The position numbers were made by a program, and so were the translations under genes. 64,000 bases of DNA from Rhizobium gallicum bv. gallicum R602sp. GTDB lineage: Bacteria > Pseudomonadota > Alphaproteobacteria > Rhizobiales > Rhizobiaceae. The DNA lies in NCBI RefSeq assembly GCF_000816845.1, contig NZ_CP006879.1:186001-250000 (forward strand), given 5' to 3'. Numbering within the stretch: position 1 is the first letter of the stretch; the number at the start of each line of letters is the position of its first letter. The notes under the pieces are model-generated. The model was not told the DNA's origin and did no database searches. It was given only the letters and a program-made list of their open reading frames with translations. Below are positions 54,365 to 62,947 of the stretch, piece after piece.

Positions 54365-55441
54365 ATGAAAACTGGAAAGACAATCTCTCTACCGCTATTC
54401 ATCATGGCGTGTCTCGCTGCTGGTGCAAGCCACGCTGGTTCATGCGCCGATCAGGCTGACTGCCTTAAAAGCGCGTCGGTAAAGGTGTCTCAGACACTCA
54501 CCCCCAAGGTCGTGCCTGTTTTTGGCGAGTATCCGAAGCTGTATATACACGACTCTGCGGCAGAGGCAGATTATCCGGTGCCTGATAATACAAAGCAGGC
54601 ATTTGACTTCTATACCAATAAGACGTCTTTTAACTTTCCGCCAAGCTGGTCGATCGAGACAAGGGAGATCGCGTCGATTAGCCCGGCCACGGGTTTCACA
54701 GTCCTTTTGGTCGAAAAGACCCGTGATAATACCGTTGACAATGGCGGTAGCGCGCTATCCCTATTGAGTTCCAATTCCAACGACGCATACTTATCATTCG
54801 CTTTGGGGGCCAAGCCCAGTTTAAGTGGGCAAAAGTGGTCTTTTGCCAAAAGCTTGCTTCAAGGGAAGATGGCGCAAACCGCTTATTGGCAGAAGCCCTG
54901 GGATATGAATCTCCTGGGACCAATAGGCGAGTTCTCGGGAACCGAGTGGATTTACTATACCTTCACACCAGACGGCAAGGTTCGCATCGACCGTTTCGCG
55001 CCGTATACCTATTTTCTGGCGTTTACCGCTTACCAGTGGGATGAGGCCGTGCTTGACGGTGGCTTCCCGCATTTCCCTTTCGACACTGGTACGCCGACCG
55101 GCCGGCCGAAGGCCGTCATATTCGGATCGGTCGGGCCGTGGCTTATTGGCGCTGCCGGTGTGCCCGGGCAAACCCGGCCGATGATCGAGCCGACAGAGGC
55201 ATTGCCCGGATTTGAGGGAGTGACGATATTCTCGGCGCCGCTGTCGGTTAAAGAGGTTGTAGCTTACCAGAACTCTCTGAGAGGAAGTTATTTTCTCGAC
55301 GTGAACAACCTGCCCTGCAACAGCGGCCAATATATTTCCGGCGAGATAAGAACTCCCTGTGGTACGGCTGGTCCTGGCAATCCGCCGCCGAACATAAGCT
55401 CCCTCGCTCAGGATGGGATCAGCACCAATATCAATCGCTAG
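54365..55441 (+). CDS. Exported protein of unknown function
   Basis: A 358-residue protein with a signal peptide (MKTGKTISLPLFIMACLAAG-ASHAG). Mature segments include CADQADCLKSASVKVSQTL, ETREIASISPATGFTVLLVE, and a cysteine pair near the C-terminus (NLPCNSGQYISGEIRTPCG). No domain is recognised. It follows the phosphodiesterase gene after 33 bases with AAGAGGAA before the ATG, so both are probably one operon and both act outside the cytoplasm. Confidence 0.65.
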   Translation: MKTGKTISLPLFIMACLAAGASHAGSCADQADCLKSASVKVSQTLTPKVVPVFGEYPKLYIHDSAAEADYPVPDNTKQAFDFYTNKTSFNFPPSWSIETREIASISPATGFTVLLVEKTRDNTVDNGGSALSLLSSNSNDAYLSFALGAKPSLSGQKWSFAKSLLQGKMAQTAYWQKPWDMNLLGPIGEFSGTEWIYYTFTPDGKVRIDRFAPYTYFLAFTAYQWDEAVLDGGFPHFPFDTGTPTGRPKAVIFGSVGPWLIGAAGVPGQTRPMIEPTEALPGFEGVTIFSAPLSVKEVVAYQNSLRGSYFLDVNNLPCNSGQYISGEIRTPCGTAGPGNPPPNISSLAQDGISTNINR

Positions 55442-55535
55442 GGCGTAATATTGCGAGCGAACGACGGTTGCAGATAATTTGGGCGGATGACAGGTCAGGT
55501 ATAATCGGTGGAGAAGTCCATGACCGGACCATCCA

Positions 55536-56312
55536 TCACCTGAAAAAAGACGGTATTGGGCCCAACGATCCCAGCTGCACGCGATCTGTCAGATGCTGGG
55601 GAGCGGCAATGACGGCCACTTTCCCATTTGCCTCGGGGAGAATGGACGAAGGCGCATTTGCCGCCCGGCACAAGACGTGACCGGCGGCGCAATCCCAAAG
55701 ATTGGTGCCGTGCTCGACATAGCCGGCGAGCCGGCCGGCCGCGACCATCGCAAGTGCCGCGGCACAGCTCCCCAAGCAGACGATATGAAAACCTTGCGCT
55801 TCAAGCGCCGCCTCGACTGCGAGCCGGTGGACGACTGGCCATGTCCGGTTGCGGCCTATGCCAAAGGCGATGGGCTGTGTCCCGACGGGCGAAACGGACC
55901 CTGACCCGTGCAAAGGGCCGTCCACTGAGGCCCAGAACAGGGCGTCGAGTGCAGGTAGCGCAATAGCGCCAAGGACCGGCTCACTGTCGCGGACATAGGC
56001 GATCGAAACCGCCCAGAACGGTATGCCGGACAGGAAATTCGCGGTGCCATCGACGGGATCGATCAACCAATGGTCCCCTTGGGCATCGCCAGGTTGCTCC
56101 TCGCCGACAATGGCGTCGGTGGGGAACTGTGCATGAATGAGCCGGCGGGCGAGGCTTTCGGCCTCGCGGTCGACGGCGCTGACGTAGTCTGCCTCGCCCT
56201 TGGTCTCGATGGCGATTTGCGCAAGACTGCGAAAGCGCAGTAGCGCGAAAGCCCCAACCTTGGCAGTGACGTCCCGAAGCAAGCCCAGCCGCGTTTCGAG
56301 ATCGTAGTTCAA
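55536..56312 (-). CDS. Inositol-monophosphatase-family phosphatase
   Basis: A 258-residue Mg-dependent sugar/inositol phosphatase. Metal-site residues are visible in IVGEEQPGD, LIDPVDGTANFLSGIPFWAV and GTNLWDCAAGHVLCR. It begins MNYDLETRLGLLRDVTAKVG and overlaps the following isomerase gene by four bases (ATGA type on the minus strand). It is the last gene of the transporter operon. In such a context it likely removes the phosphate of an imported or intermediate phospho-sugar or polyol. Confidence 0.88.
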   Translation of the reverse strand: MNYDLETRLGLLRDVTAKVGAFALLRFRSLAQIAIETKGEADYVSAVDREAESLARRLIHAQFPTDAIVGEEQPGDAQGDHWLIDPVDGTANFLSGIPFWAVSIAYVRDSEPVLGAIALPALDALFWASVDGPLHGSGSVSPVGTQPIAFGIGRNRTWPVVHRLAVEAALEAQGFHIVCLGSCAAALAMVAAGRLAGYVEHGTNLWDCAAGHVLCRAANAPSSILPEANGKVAVIAAPQHLTDRVQLGSLGPIPSFFR

Positions 56313-57244
56313 TTTGCTGCCTTACCTCTCGCTGCTGCGATCATCTCTTCAAGCCGCACAGCGATCGTGTGTGCCTGTTGATAGTAGGAAGCCTCCGCCA
56401 GGACGTAACGATCCATTGGGGTCTCGAAGTTGAGCGGCGTAGCGTAATTGGTCGCCGCGATGGCTTTCGTGATAGCGTTCCAGTCCAGCCGGCCGTCAAA
56501 AGGCAGCAGATGGTCGTCCATCGCGCCGAAATTGTCGTGAATGTGCGTCGCCAGCAGCCGGTCGCCATAAAGCTCCAGCACGGACACCTTGCCTGGTTCG
56601 ATCAGTTCCCAATGACCGCTGTCGTAGCAGAGACCCATGAAGTTGGATTTGTAGCGGTCAAACAGCCGGGCATAGAGTTTGAGATAGTTCTGAGCACTTG
56701 CCTTGACCAGCGTTTCGACGGCGATCTGCACTTTGCGTTCGAGGCAATAGGCTTCGACGTCGTCGAGCGAGCGGTACAGCGGCTCAAAGAACGACTGCTC
56801 GGCTCCGGTGTTGCGGAACGTGTCGTCGGTGATGTCGACGTGGAGCACGACGTTCGGGGCGCCCAAGGCGGCGGCCAGGTCAACGCGGTTCTTCAAGAGC
56901 TCGACGCCGCTCTGACGCTGCCATTCGTGCGGGGAGAGGATGTTCTTGCGCGTCTCAATGGCAAACGGCGCCGGCCCAGCATGAGCTAGCTCGCTTATGG
57001 GGTTGACGCCGTTGCTGGCGTGAACGGAATGAGTTTTCAGGCCGGCCTCGGCGATGATGCACCGGGTGAACTCAATTTCGGCGTCCGCAAGCAAGTAGGA
57101 GCTGCCGGAATCAGGGTTCCAGTTGATATGCGTGAAGCCGGCTTCCCGGATCAGCTCGAGCGACTGGCGGACGCCCTCGTCGTACCAGCGTTCATGCTTG
57201 GGCCAGTGCCAGACGGTGATGCAAGTATCCATTTGCGTGTCCAT
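56309..57244 (-). CDS. Sugar phosphate isomerase/epimerase (TIM barrel)
   Basis: A 311-residue protein of the xylose-isomerase-like AP-endonuclease-2 TIM-barrel family. It begins MDTQMDTCITVWHWPKHERW; ATG four codons later is an alternative. Characteristic parts are ETLVKASAQNYLKLYARLFD (catalytic Glu), GLCYDSGHWELIEPGKVSVL (metal Asp/His) and LLATHIHDNFGAMDDHLLPF (metal His). It overlaps the phosphatase gene and directly follows the permease gene. The exact sugar is not readable. Confidence 0.85.
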   Translation of the reverse strand: MDTQMDTCITVWHWPKHERWYDEGVRQSLELIREAGFTHINWNPDSGSSYLLADAEIEFTRCIIAEAGLKTHSVHASNGVNPISELAHAGPAPFAIETRKNILSPHEWQRQSGVELLKNRVDLAAALGAPNVVLHVDITDDTFRNTGAEQSFFEPLYRSLDDVEAYCLERKVQIAVETLVKASAQNYLKLYARLFDRYKSNFMGLCYDSGHWELIEPGKVSVLELYGDRLLATHIHDNFGAMDDHLLPFDGRLDWNAITKAIAATNYATPLNFETPMDRYVLAEASYYQQAHTIAVRLEEMIAAARGKAAN

Positions 57245-58954
57245 TCAGAGGTTGCTTGATTCCGGGGTGCGGCCGAGGCTGAGGCGCTCGGCGATGAGGA
57301 TGACGGCCAGCGAGAAGGCCATGATCAGCGTCACGTAGGCGAGGCTGATGGCGGCCTGGTCGGGATCGGCCGAAACCGCGCCGTCGACGATGGCGATCGG
57401 CAGCGGCCTGTTGTTGACGTTGTAAAGGAAGGCCGAGAGCGGATACTCGGCCATCAGATTGTTGAACTTCATGCCGGCGACAAGGATGGCGGTCGGCGCC
57501 ACGAGCGGCAGAACAACCCGGCGGAAACGATAGGAGCCGGAGGCACCCATTGCGCGGGCCGCTTCTTCAAAGGCCGGATCGATCCCGATGAACGCCGAGC
57601 GCATGAAACGGACCATGAGCGGCAGGCTGAAGATCACGTAGCCGATCGGCAGAAGCCAATAGCTGCCGAGTAGCACCACATTGCCGACGAGCGGATTGGG
57701 CGCGTCGAAAGCGGCGATCAATCCAACTGCAAGCAGGATGGTGGGGATGATCCAGGGCAGAAAGAAGCTGATGTCCAAGGCTCGCGTCAACCAGCTGCGC
57801 TGGCGCACCATGACCGGCACGGCAAAGAGAGTGATGGCGAGAGCCACAGCGACCGCGACCGAGCCCATGAGCATCGAATTGAAGAACGGAACGAAAGCCG
57901 TGCCGCCGCCGAGCACCCGGGCGTAGTTGGCCAAGGTGAATGTGGAAGGCAATATCTCGATGCCGATGCTCGAAGCGGGAGCGAAGGAGAACAGCACGAT
58001 GAGCGCGACCGGCACCAGGTAGACCGCTGCCAGCAAATAGGCCAGCGCGTGCATCACAATCCGCATGAGCGGATTGCGGATTTGACGCAGCTGGATGCGG
58101 GCCGTGGTTTTCGTGCCGGCGGTATAGGCGCCTTTGGCCTCGACATACTGTGAGAGCAGTATGAGCCCCATGAGCACGATGCCCATCAACAGCGCCAGCA
58201 ACGCCGCCATGTCGGGCCTGCGCAGGCTGTTCAGTGTCAAGACCATCTGACTTAGCATGTGGAAGTCCCGGCCGCCCAGCACCTGGGGAGCCGCAAAGGA
58301 GCCTGCGGCCGTACTGAGCGTAAGCAGCGTGACGGCAAGCAAGGTCGGCATGATGACCGGCAGCACGACACGCAGAAGGATCGTCAGCTCCGACGCGCCC
58401 ATGCTGCGGGCCGCCTCGATTGTCGAATAGTCGATACGGCGCATGGCGGCGCGTAGAAACAGGAAGTGGAAGCTGGTCATAAGGAAAGTGTGGGCAAAGA
58501 GAACGCCGATCCAGCCGATGAACCAATCACGCGGTATCGACGGGAAGAGTGCCGTCAGGCCGGCGGTGATGGCGCCGCCAGGGCCATAGGTGAAGTTGTA
58601 GCCGGCGGCCGCAACGACACCGCCAAACACCAATGGCGTAGAGAAGGCAACTTTTAGAAATCCACGTCCGCGGACACGGAAATATTCGAGCACCGCCACC
58701 TGAAACATCCCGACGATCGTGCCGGTGACGATCGTGATCCCCGTCATCCAGGCGGTGTTCCAGAGTGCGGCGCGGACGCGGCGTGAGCGAGCAAGCTCCG
58801 CAATAGCATCGAGGATTGCCAGCCCGCCATGCCTGAACAGCGCGGCGTGCAAGGCTGCAACCATTGGAACGAGCAGGAAGGTCAGTACGGCCCAGGCGAT
58901 GACGATTAAGCCGAAACAGTAGAAAAGGCGGTCGAAGCCAGCGGTGCGGGTCAT
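57245..58954 (-). CDS. ABC transporter permease, fused double-domain (AfuB/FbpB-like)
   Basis: A 569-residue inner-membrane permease with two homologous halves, each with about six hydrophobic segments and the EAA loop (IEAARSMGASELTILLRVVL; FEEAARAMGASGSYRFRRVV). This two-in-one architecture is found in FbpB/AfuB-type importers, first named for ferric iron and later shown in one case (AfuABC) to carry hexose phosphates. Its ATG overlaps the ATPase gene stop by four bases. With the phosphatase and isomerase downstream, a phosphorylated organic substrate is more likely than iron. Confidence 0.88.
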   Translation of the reverse strand: MTRTAGFDRLFYCFGLIVIAWAVLTFLLVPMVAALHAALFRHGGLAILDAIAELARSRRVRAALWNTAWMTGITIVTGTIVGMFQVAVLEYFRVRGRGFLKVAFSTPLVFGGVVAAAGYNFTYGPGGAITAGLTALFPSIPRDWFIGWIGVLFAHTFLMTSFHFLFLRAAMRRIDYSTIEAARSMGASELTILLRVVLPVIMPTLLAVTLLTLSTAAGSFAAPQVLGGRDFHMLSQMVLTLNSLRRPDMAALLALLMGIVLMGLILLSQYVEAKGAYTAGTKTTARIQLRQIRNPLMRIVMHALAYLLAAVYLVPVALIVLFSFAPASSIGIEILPSTFTLANYARVLGGGTAFVPFFNSMLMGSVAVAVALAITLFAVPVMVRQRSWLTRALDISFFLPWIIPTILLAVGLIAAFDAPNPLVGNVVLLGSYWLLPIGYVIFSLPLMVRFMRSAFIGIDPAFEEAARAMGASGSYRFRRVVLPLVAPTAILVAGMKFNNLMAEYPLSAFLYNVNNRPLPIAIVDGAVSADPDQAAISLAYVTLIMAFSLAVILIAERLSLGRTPESSNL

Positions 58955-59949
58955 GGGATCGCCTCCGCAAATATATGCGCCGCACCAGGGCGGACAGCGA
59001 GCGGGACGGTGCTTCCGGGATCCGGAAGCGGGTCGCCGATCAGCATCGCCGAAAGGGCATGGCCCTCAACATCGAGATCGATGCGGCTGTACGCCCCAAG
59101 GAATTCGACGTGCTTCACCCGCGCCGGAATGCCGGCGGTGGCCGAAAGCATCACATCTTCTAGGCGCACGAAGCTGCGGCCTTTGATTTCGCTGCCCAGG
59201 AGGCGAGCCGCCAATTGGGGAGCAAGCTCATTGGAGACGCCGATGAACTCGCAAATGAATGGCGTTGCCGGCTTGCGGTAGAGGGTACGGCCGTCGCCGA
59301 TCTGCTCGATCTTGCCGTGATTGAGCACCACGATGACGTCCGACATGGTCAGGGCGTCCTCCTGGTCGTGGGTGACGAAGATGGCGGTAAAGCCCAGTTC
59401 CGTCTGCAGGCGCTTGATCTCTTGGCGCATCGAGGCGCGGACCTTGGCGTCGAGATTCGACAAGGGTTCGTCGAAGAGCAGCACGCGCGATCCGGTCACG
59501 AGCGCGCGGGCAATTGCCACGCGCTGTTGCTGTCCGCCCGACATGCTTGCCGGCTTCTTGTCCAACTGGTCGGTGATCCGGGCCATCGCGGCGACCTCAT
59601 GCACGCGCTTTTCGATCTCCGCCTTCGGCTTCTTTGCGACGCGCAGAGCAAATGCGATGTTCTCGAACGCCGTCATCGTTGGAAACAGTGCGTAGTTCTG
59701 GAAGACGATACCGACGTTGCGGCGCTCGGGGGGAAAGGTGGTGATATCGCGCCCCTCAAGGGCGACCCTCCCGCCTAAGGCCGGGAGCAACCCGGCAATG
59801 GTGCGCAGCACGGTGGATTTGCCGCTGCCTGACGGGCCGAGGAGCGAGACAAACGCACCATCGGCAACGTCGAGGTTCAGATCATGGACAACGGTCATGC
59901 CAGGGAAGCCGACGTCGAGATTTTGCAGAGACAGAACGCTGTCAGCCAT
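58951..59949 (-). CDS. ABC transporter ATP-binding protein (AfuC/PotA-like)
   Basis: A 332-residue ATPase. Walker A is LLGPSGSGKSTVLRTIAG, the signature MSGGQQQRVAIARAL, Walker B VLLFDEPLSNLDAKVRASMR, and the H-loop FVTHDQEDALTMSD. The C-terminal 100 residues form a TOBE-type regulatory domain (IPARVKHVEFLGAYSRIDLD). It starts 37 bases after the binding-protein gene and energises the double-domain permease. Confidence 0.93.
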   Translation of the reverse strand: MADSVLSLQNLDVGFPGMTVVHDLNLDVADGAFVSLLGPSGSGKSTVLRTIAGLLPALGGRVALEGRDITTFPPERRNVGIVFQNYALFPTMTAFENIAFALRVAKKPKAEIEKRVHEVAAMARITDQLDKKPASMSGGQQQRVAIARALVTGSRVLLFDEPLSNLDAKVRASMRQEIKRLQTELGFTAIFVTHDQEDALTMSDVIVVLNHGKIEQIGDGRTLYRKPATPFICEFIGVSNELAPQLAARLLGSEIKGRSFVRLEDVMLSATAGIPARVKHVEFLGAYSRIDLDVEGHALSAMLIGDPLPDPGSTVPLAVRPGAAHIFAEAIP

Positions 59950-59986
59950 GGTTAGACCTCCAATTCATTTCAGGTCTTGCCGCTGA

Positions 59987-60988
59987 CTAGCGGATTTCAA
60001 GCTCGATCTTCTGCAGCCATCCGTCGAGCTTGGGAGCGATTGCATCCCAGTCGATCGGCTGCGCCTTCACGAGTTTGGCGTTCTCCTGCACGACGGGCGG
60101 CGACTTGGCCAACGCTTCCGGCAAGACGGGCACCTGCCCGAACTTGGCGGCGTAGACGGCCATCACGTCGGGCGACCCCCACCAATCAACGAAGGCCTTG
60201 GCCTCAACGAGCTGGTCGGTCCCGGCCAGGATCGCCACGCCTTCGGAAATGACAGGCGTGCCGCCGTCGGTGTCGATCACCTTGACCTTGGCGCCCAGGT
60301 CTTTGGCCAGCTTGAAGGTGCCGCCGAGCCAATTCAGATCGATCGAGGCGCGACCGGATTTGAACGCCTCGGTCTGCGAATCCGCGTCGTTGGCGACGAT
60401 GGCGTTGGCGTAAAGCTTGCTCAGGAAATCCCAGCCTTCGTCGGACACCTCGCCGTTGGCGTCGAGGAACCGGACGAGGATGCCGGCAAGATACATGCGC
60501 GTCGTTTGCCCCGCAGTGGCGCCGATGACGTATTTGCCTTGGTATTCGTCCTTGGTAAGATCCAGCCAGCTCTTCGGCGCCTCTGCATCCGGCAGCCGGT
60601 CCGGGTAATAGGCGAGCACAATCGGTGTCTGCCAGAACTTGTGGACCATGCCTTCTGCGTCTTTATATCGCGCCGGAAGGTCCTTCGCCCAGGCTGGAGC
60701 ATAGGGTTGGAAGAGGCCTTCATTCTTCAGCAAGGCCATCGAGGTGTCCACCATACCGAGGACGACGTCGGCTTGGGGGTTGTTCTTCTCCGCCAGCAGG
60801 CGATCGAAGAGCTCGCCGCCACCCGCATTCAGCAGCTTTATGTCATGGCCCGCGGCCTTGGCCTGTTCGGCAATCCAGTCCGCGCGTTCGCCGCCTTGAG
60901 GGCTGTAGATGGTCAGTGCGTCGGCCAGTGCCGGAAAAGCCGTGGCGAGCGCGATAGCCGCAGATGCAAGAGCGAGTGACAGTTTCAT
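59987..60988 (-). CDS. Periplasmic solute-binding protein of the ABC importer
   Basis: A 333-residue family 1 binding protein. The signal peptide MKLSLALASAAIALATAFPA-LA is followed by DALTIYSPQGGERADWIAEQ, then AEKNNPQADVVLGMVDTSMA and KFWQTPIVLAYYPDRLPDAE. This resembles AfuA/FbpA-type proteins. GGGAG precedes the ATG at 60988; the frame opens to 61222, but that part lies over the operator and ROK start. It is the first gene of a five-gene operon (binding protein, ATPase, permease, isomerase, phosphatase). Confidence 0.9.
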   Translation of the reverse strand: MKLSLALASAAIALATAFPALADALTIYSPQGGERADWIAEQAKAAGHDIKLLNAGGGELFDRLLAEKNNPQADVVLGMVDTSMALLKNEGLFQPYAPAWAKDLPARYKDAEGMVHKFWQTPIVLAYYPDRLPDAEAPKSWLDLTKDEYQGKYVIGATAGQTTRMYLAGILVRFLDANGEVSDEGWDFLSKLYANAIVANDADSQTEAFKSGRASIDLNWLGGTFKLAKDLGAKVKVIDTDGGTPVISEGVAILAGTDQLVEAKAFVDWWGSPDVMAVYAAKFGQVPVLPEALAKSPPVVQENAKLVKAQPIDWDAIAPKLDGWLQKIELEIR

Positions 60989-61043
60989 GATGTTCTCCCA
61001 GGTTTTGAGGACACGCTCCCTCTTACGTGGGCTCTGTGTCACT

Positions 61044-61065
61044 TTAATTACATTGCGCAATTTAA
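61044..61065. promoter_or_regulatory. Putative operator between transporter operon and ROK gene
   Basis: The AT-rich gap holds the perfect ten-base palindrome ATTGCGCAAT (61052-61061) within a longer imperfect dyad flanked by TTAAT and TTTAA. It is placed between divergent starts at 60988 and 61119, the usual position for a ROK-family operator. Confidence 0.55.
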
Positions 61066-61118
61066 TATTCTTTGCAATAGCTTTTCCGGACCCATGAATC
61101 GAATGCCAGGACTGCGCC

Positions 61119-62297
61119 ATGCCTGCACTGCCGGAACTTTCCCTCAACGAACGACGGCTCGTCGAACTGATATTCAAGAACAGGGGAGTGGCGCGTGTCG
61201 ACCTGGCGCAGCTGTCCGGCATGACAGGTGCCTCGGTGACGCGCCTGATCGGGGGGTTGCTGGATCTCGGCCTGGTTTCGGAGGAGCCAAATCGAAGCGG
61301 CGCACAAGGTCAACCACGTCGGTTATTGCAGCTGCAGGCCAGTCGCTTTTTCGCAGCCGGGGTCACCTTCTCGGTAGCGCGCATGGAGGTCGTCATCATC
61401 GACCTTGGCGGCTCGATCCTGGCAACGAGGACCGTGGAGGTGAGGACCGGCAGGCCGGAGGAAGTGGCGGAAGCGGCTCAGGCTGCCGTCGATGAAATGC
61501 TCGCTGCGTTGTCCGTCCAGAAAGGCGATCTTATCGGCATTGGCGTTTCCGTCCCTGGAAACTTCGGCACCGCCTCAAACCTATTGAAAGCGCACCCCTT
61601 CTTTCCCGCTTTTGAAGACGGCCGGGCAATGGAAGCGTTTCGTGACGCCTTCGACACTGCGTGCCATGTCGAAAACGACGGCACTGCCGCGGCACTCGGC
61701 GAATACGTGTTTGCAAGTGACAACGCCGCCGATGATCCTCTGTTCTTCATTCACATCGGGCATGGCGTTGGTGGCGGCGCCGTGATCGACGGCAGACCGT
61801 ATCGCGGCGCAAATGGCAATGCCTGCTTGCCCGGCGTACTCTACCCCTATGATCAGCCGCGGCCCTCAGGGCAGGACCTTCTCGCGACGCTGAAGGCGGC
61901 CGGTTTCCCTCTTCGAGATTTCGAGGACATGAGCGCAATGCCGGCGGCGGCTGATACCGTCGTGAGCGAATGGATCACGCGCGCCGGCGCGCAGCTTCGG
62001 CAAGCTGTACGCACAGCAACGGCCTTTTTCGATCCGGCACGCATCGTCATCGGCGGGCGCTTGCCTAGCGATCTTAACGTGCGGCTCGTCGAAACGATCC
62101 TCTCCGAGACGATCGAAGGACCATCCCGAGGTCTGCCAATCGCTCCGGTTTTCGCATCACATCTTGGCGTCCAGGCCGGCGCGGTGGGTGCCGGCTGCGC
62201 TCCATTCTTCAGGGCTTTTTTTACGGGTGCCGTCGCCGATGGTGGAAGCGCCCACCTTAACGGTAGACGGCCGGTTTTTCGGACTCCCGCCGCATAG
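61119..62297 (+). CDS. ROK-family transcriptional regulator
   Basis: A 392-residue regulator with an N-terminal winged helix-turn-helix (RRLVELIFKNRGVARVDLAQ, LSGMTGASVTRLIGGLLDLG) and a C-terminal ROK domain (GIGVSVPGNFGT, VENDGTAAALGEY, FIHIGHGVGGGAVIDG). The zinc-cysteine motif of ROK proteins is not complete, as in other regulators of this kind. It faces away from the ABC operon and most likely represses it until the sugar ligand is present. Confidence 0.9.
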   Translation: MPALPELSLNERRLVELIFKNRGVARVDLAQLSGMTGASVTRLIGGLLDLGLVSEEPNRSGAQGQPRRLLQLQASRFFAAGVTFSVARMEVVIIDLGGSILATRTVEVRTGRPEEVAEAAQAAVDEMLAALSVQKGDLIGIGVSVPGNFGTASNLLKAHPFFPAFEDGRAMEAFRDAFDTACHVENDGTAAALGEYVFASDNAADDPLFFIHIGHGVGGGAVIDGRPYRGANGNACLPGVLYPYDQPRPSGQDLLATLKAAGFPLRDFEDMSAMPAAADTVVSEWITRAGAQLRQAVRTATAFFDPARIVIGGRLPSDLNVRLVETILSETIEGPSRGLPIAPVFASHLGVQAGAVGAGCAPFFRAFFTGAVADGGSAHLNGRRPVFRTPAA

Positions 62298-62947
62298 TTC
62301 GATGCAACGCGCAACGCCATCACAGCCTCAAGTGTGCAACCGGAAAGCCTCGTTGTGCATGAGCGCATCCTTATGCGCTCCGCTTCATGACCTCTGGTTA
62401 TCGGCTGTTGTGGCTCTCCGATGACAACGTATTAGCACCGCAAGTAATGCCATCCGACACCTGATGTCGGGTTTGTTAGATCCGCGACACGGGCTTGTTT
62501 AGCCAGTTCTTGTTTTGCCTCAGGCTAAATAGCTGAAAAGCAATCGCAAAATTCTTTCGTCGGCTAGATCAGTCAAACTGGCACGAATATTGGAAGATCT
62601 GGTTGCGGGCGGCGACAGCTGTCGACCGGTATTCATTTCTTTGGTAACCGCCATGGAACGAAGGATAGCAACATGTCAGTTTTGCTCAGATCGCATTCTA
62701 TCGGAAGAGAGCAATCCCGTGAAACGCCAATGCCGACCGGCAAGGCGGCGACGCCGCTAATAATTTCAACCTCAGCCGATAAGCAGCGATGAACTTCGAG
62801 CCGGACGACGATCTGATCGCCGGAAAGCATATCATCGGGCGGCGTCGCGCTGCATGAGGTTGGAAGTGTCGCGCTCGACGATTTGGCTCGTCCCCTCTTC
62901 GCCGGGGAGGCGTTTTCGGCGAAGGGCTTTGACGGCAGGAGAAAGCA
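62298..62947. other. Intergenic stretch without a recognisable gene
   Basis: 650 bases between the ROK gene and the P450 gene. Only short frames occur, plus an antisense frame (62633-63193) that overlaps the P450 start and looks like a shadow. The stretch 62420-62660 probably includes the P450 promoter; no nod box or -24/-12 element was seen. Confidence 0.5.
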
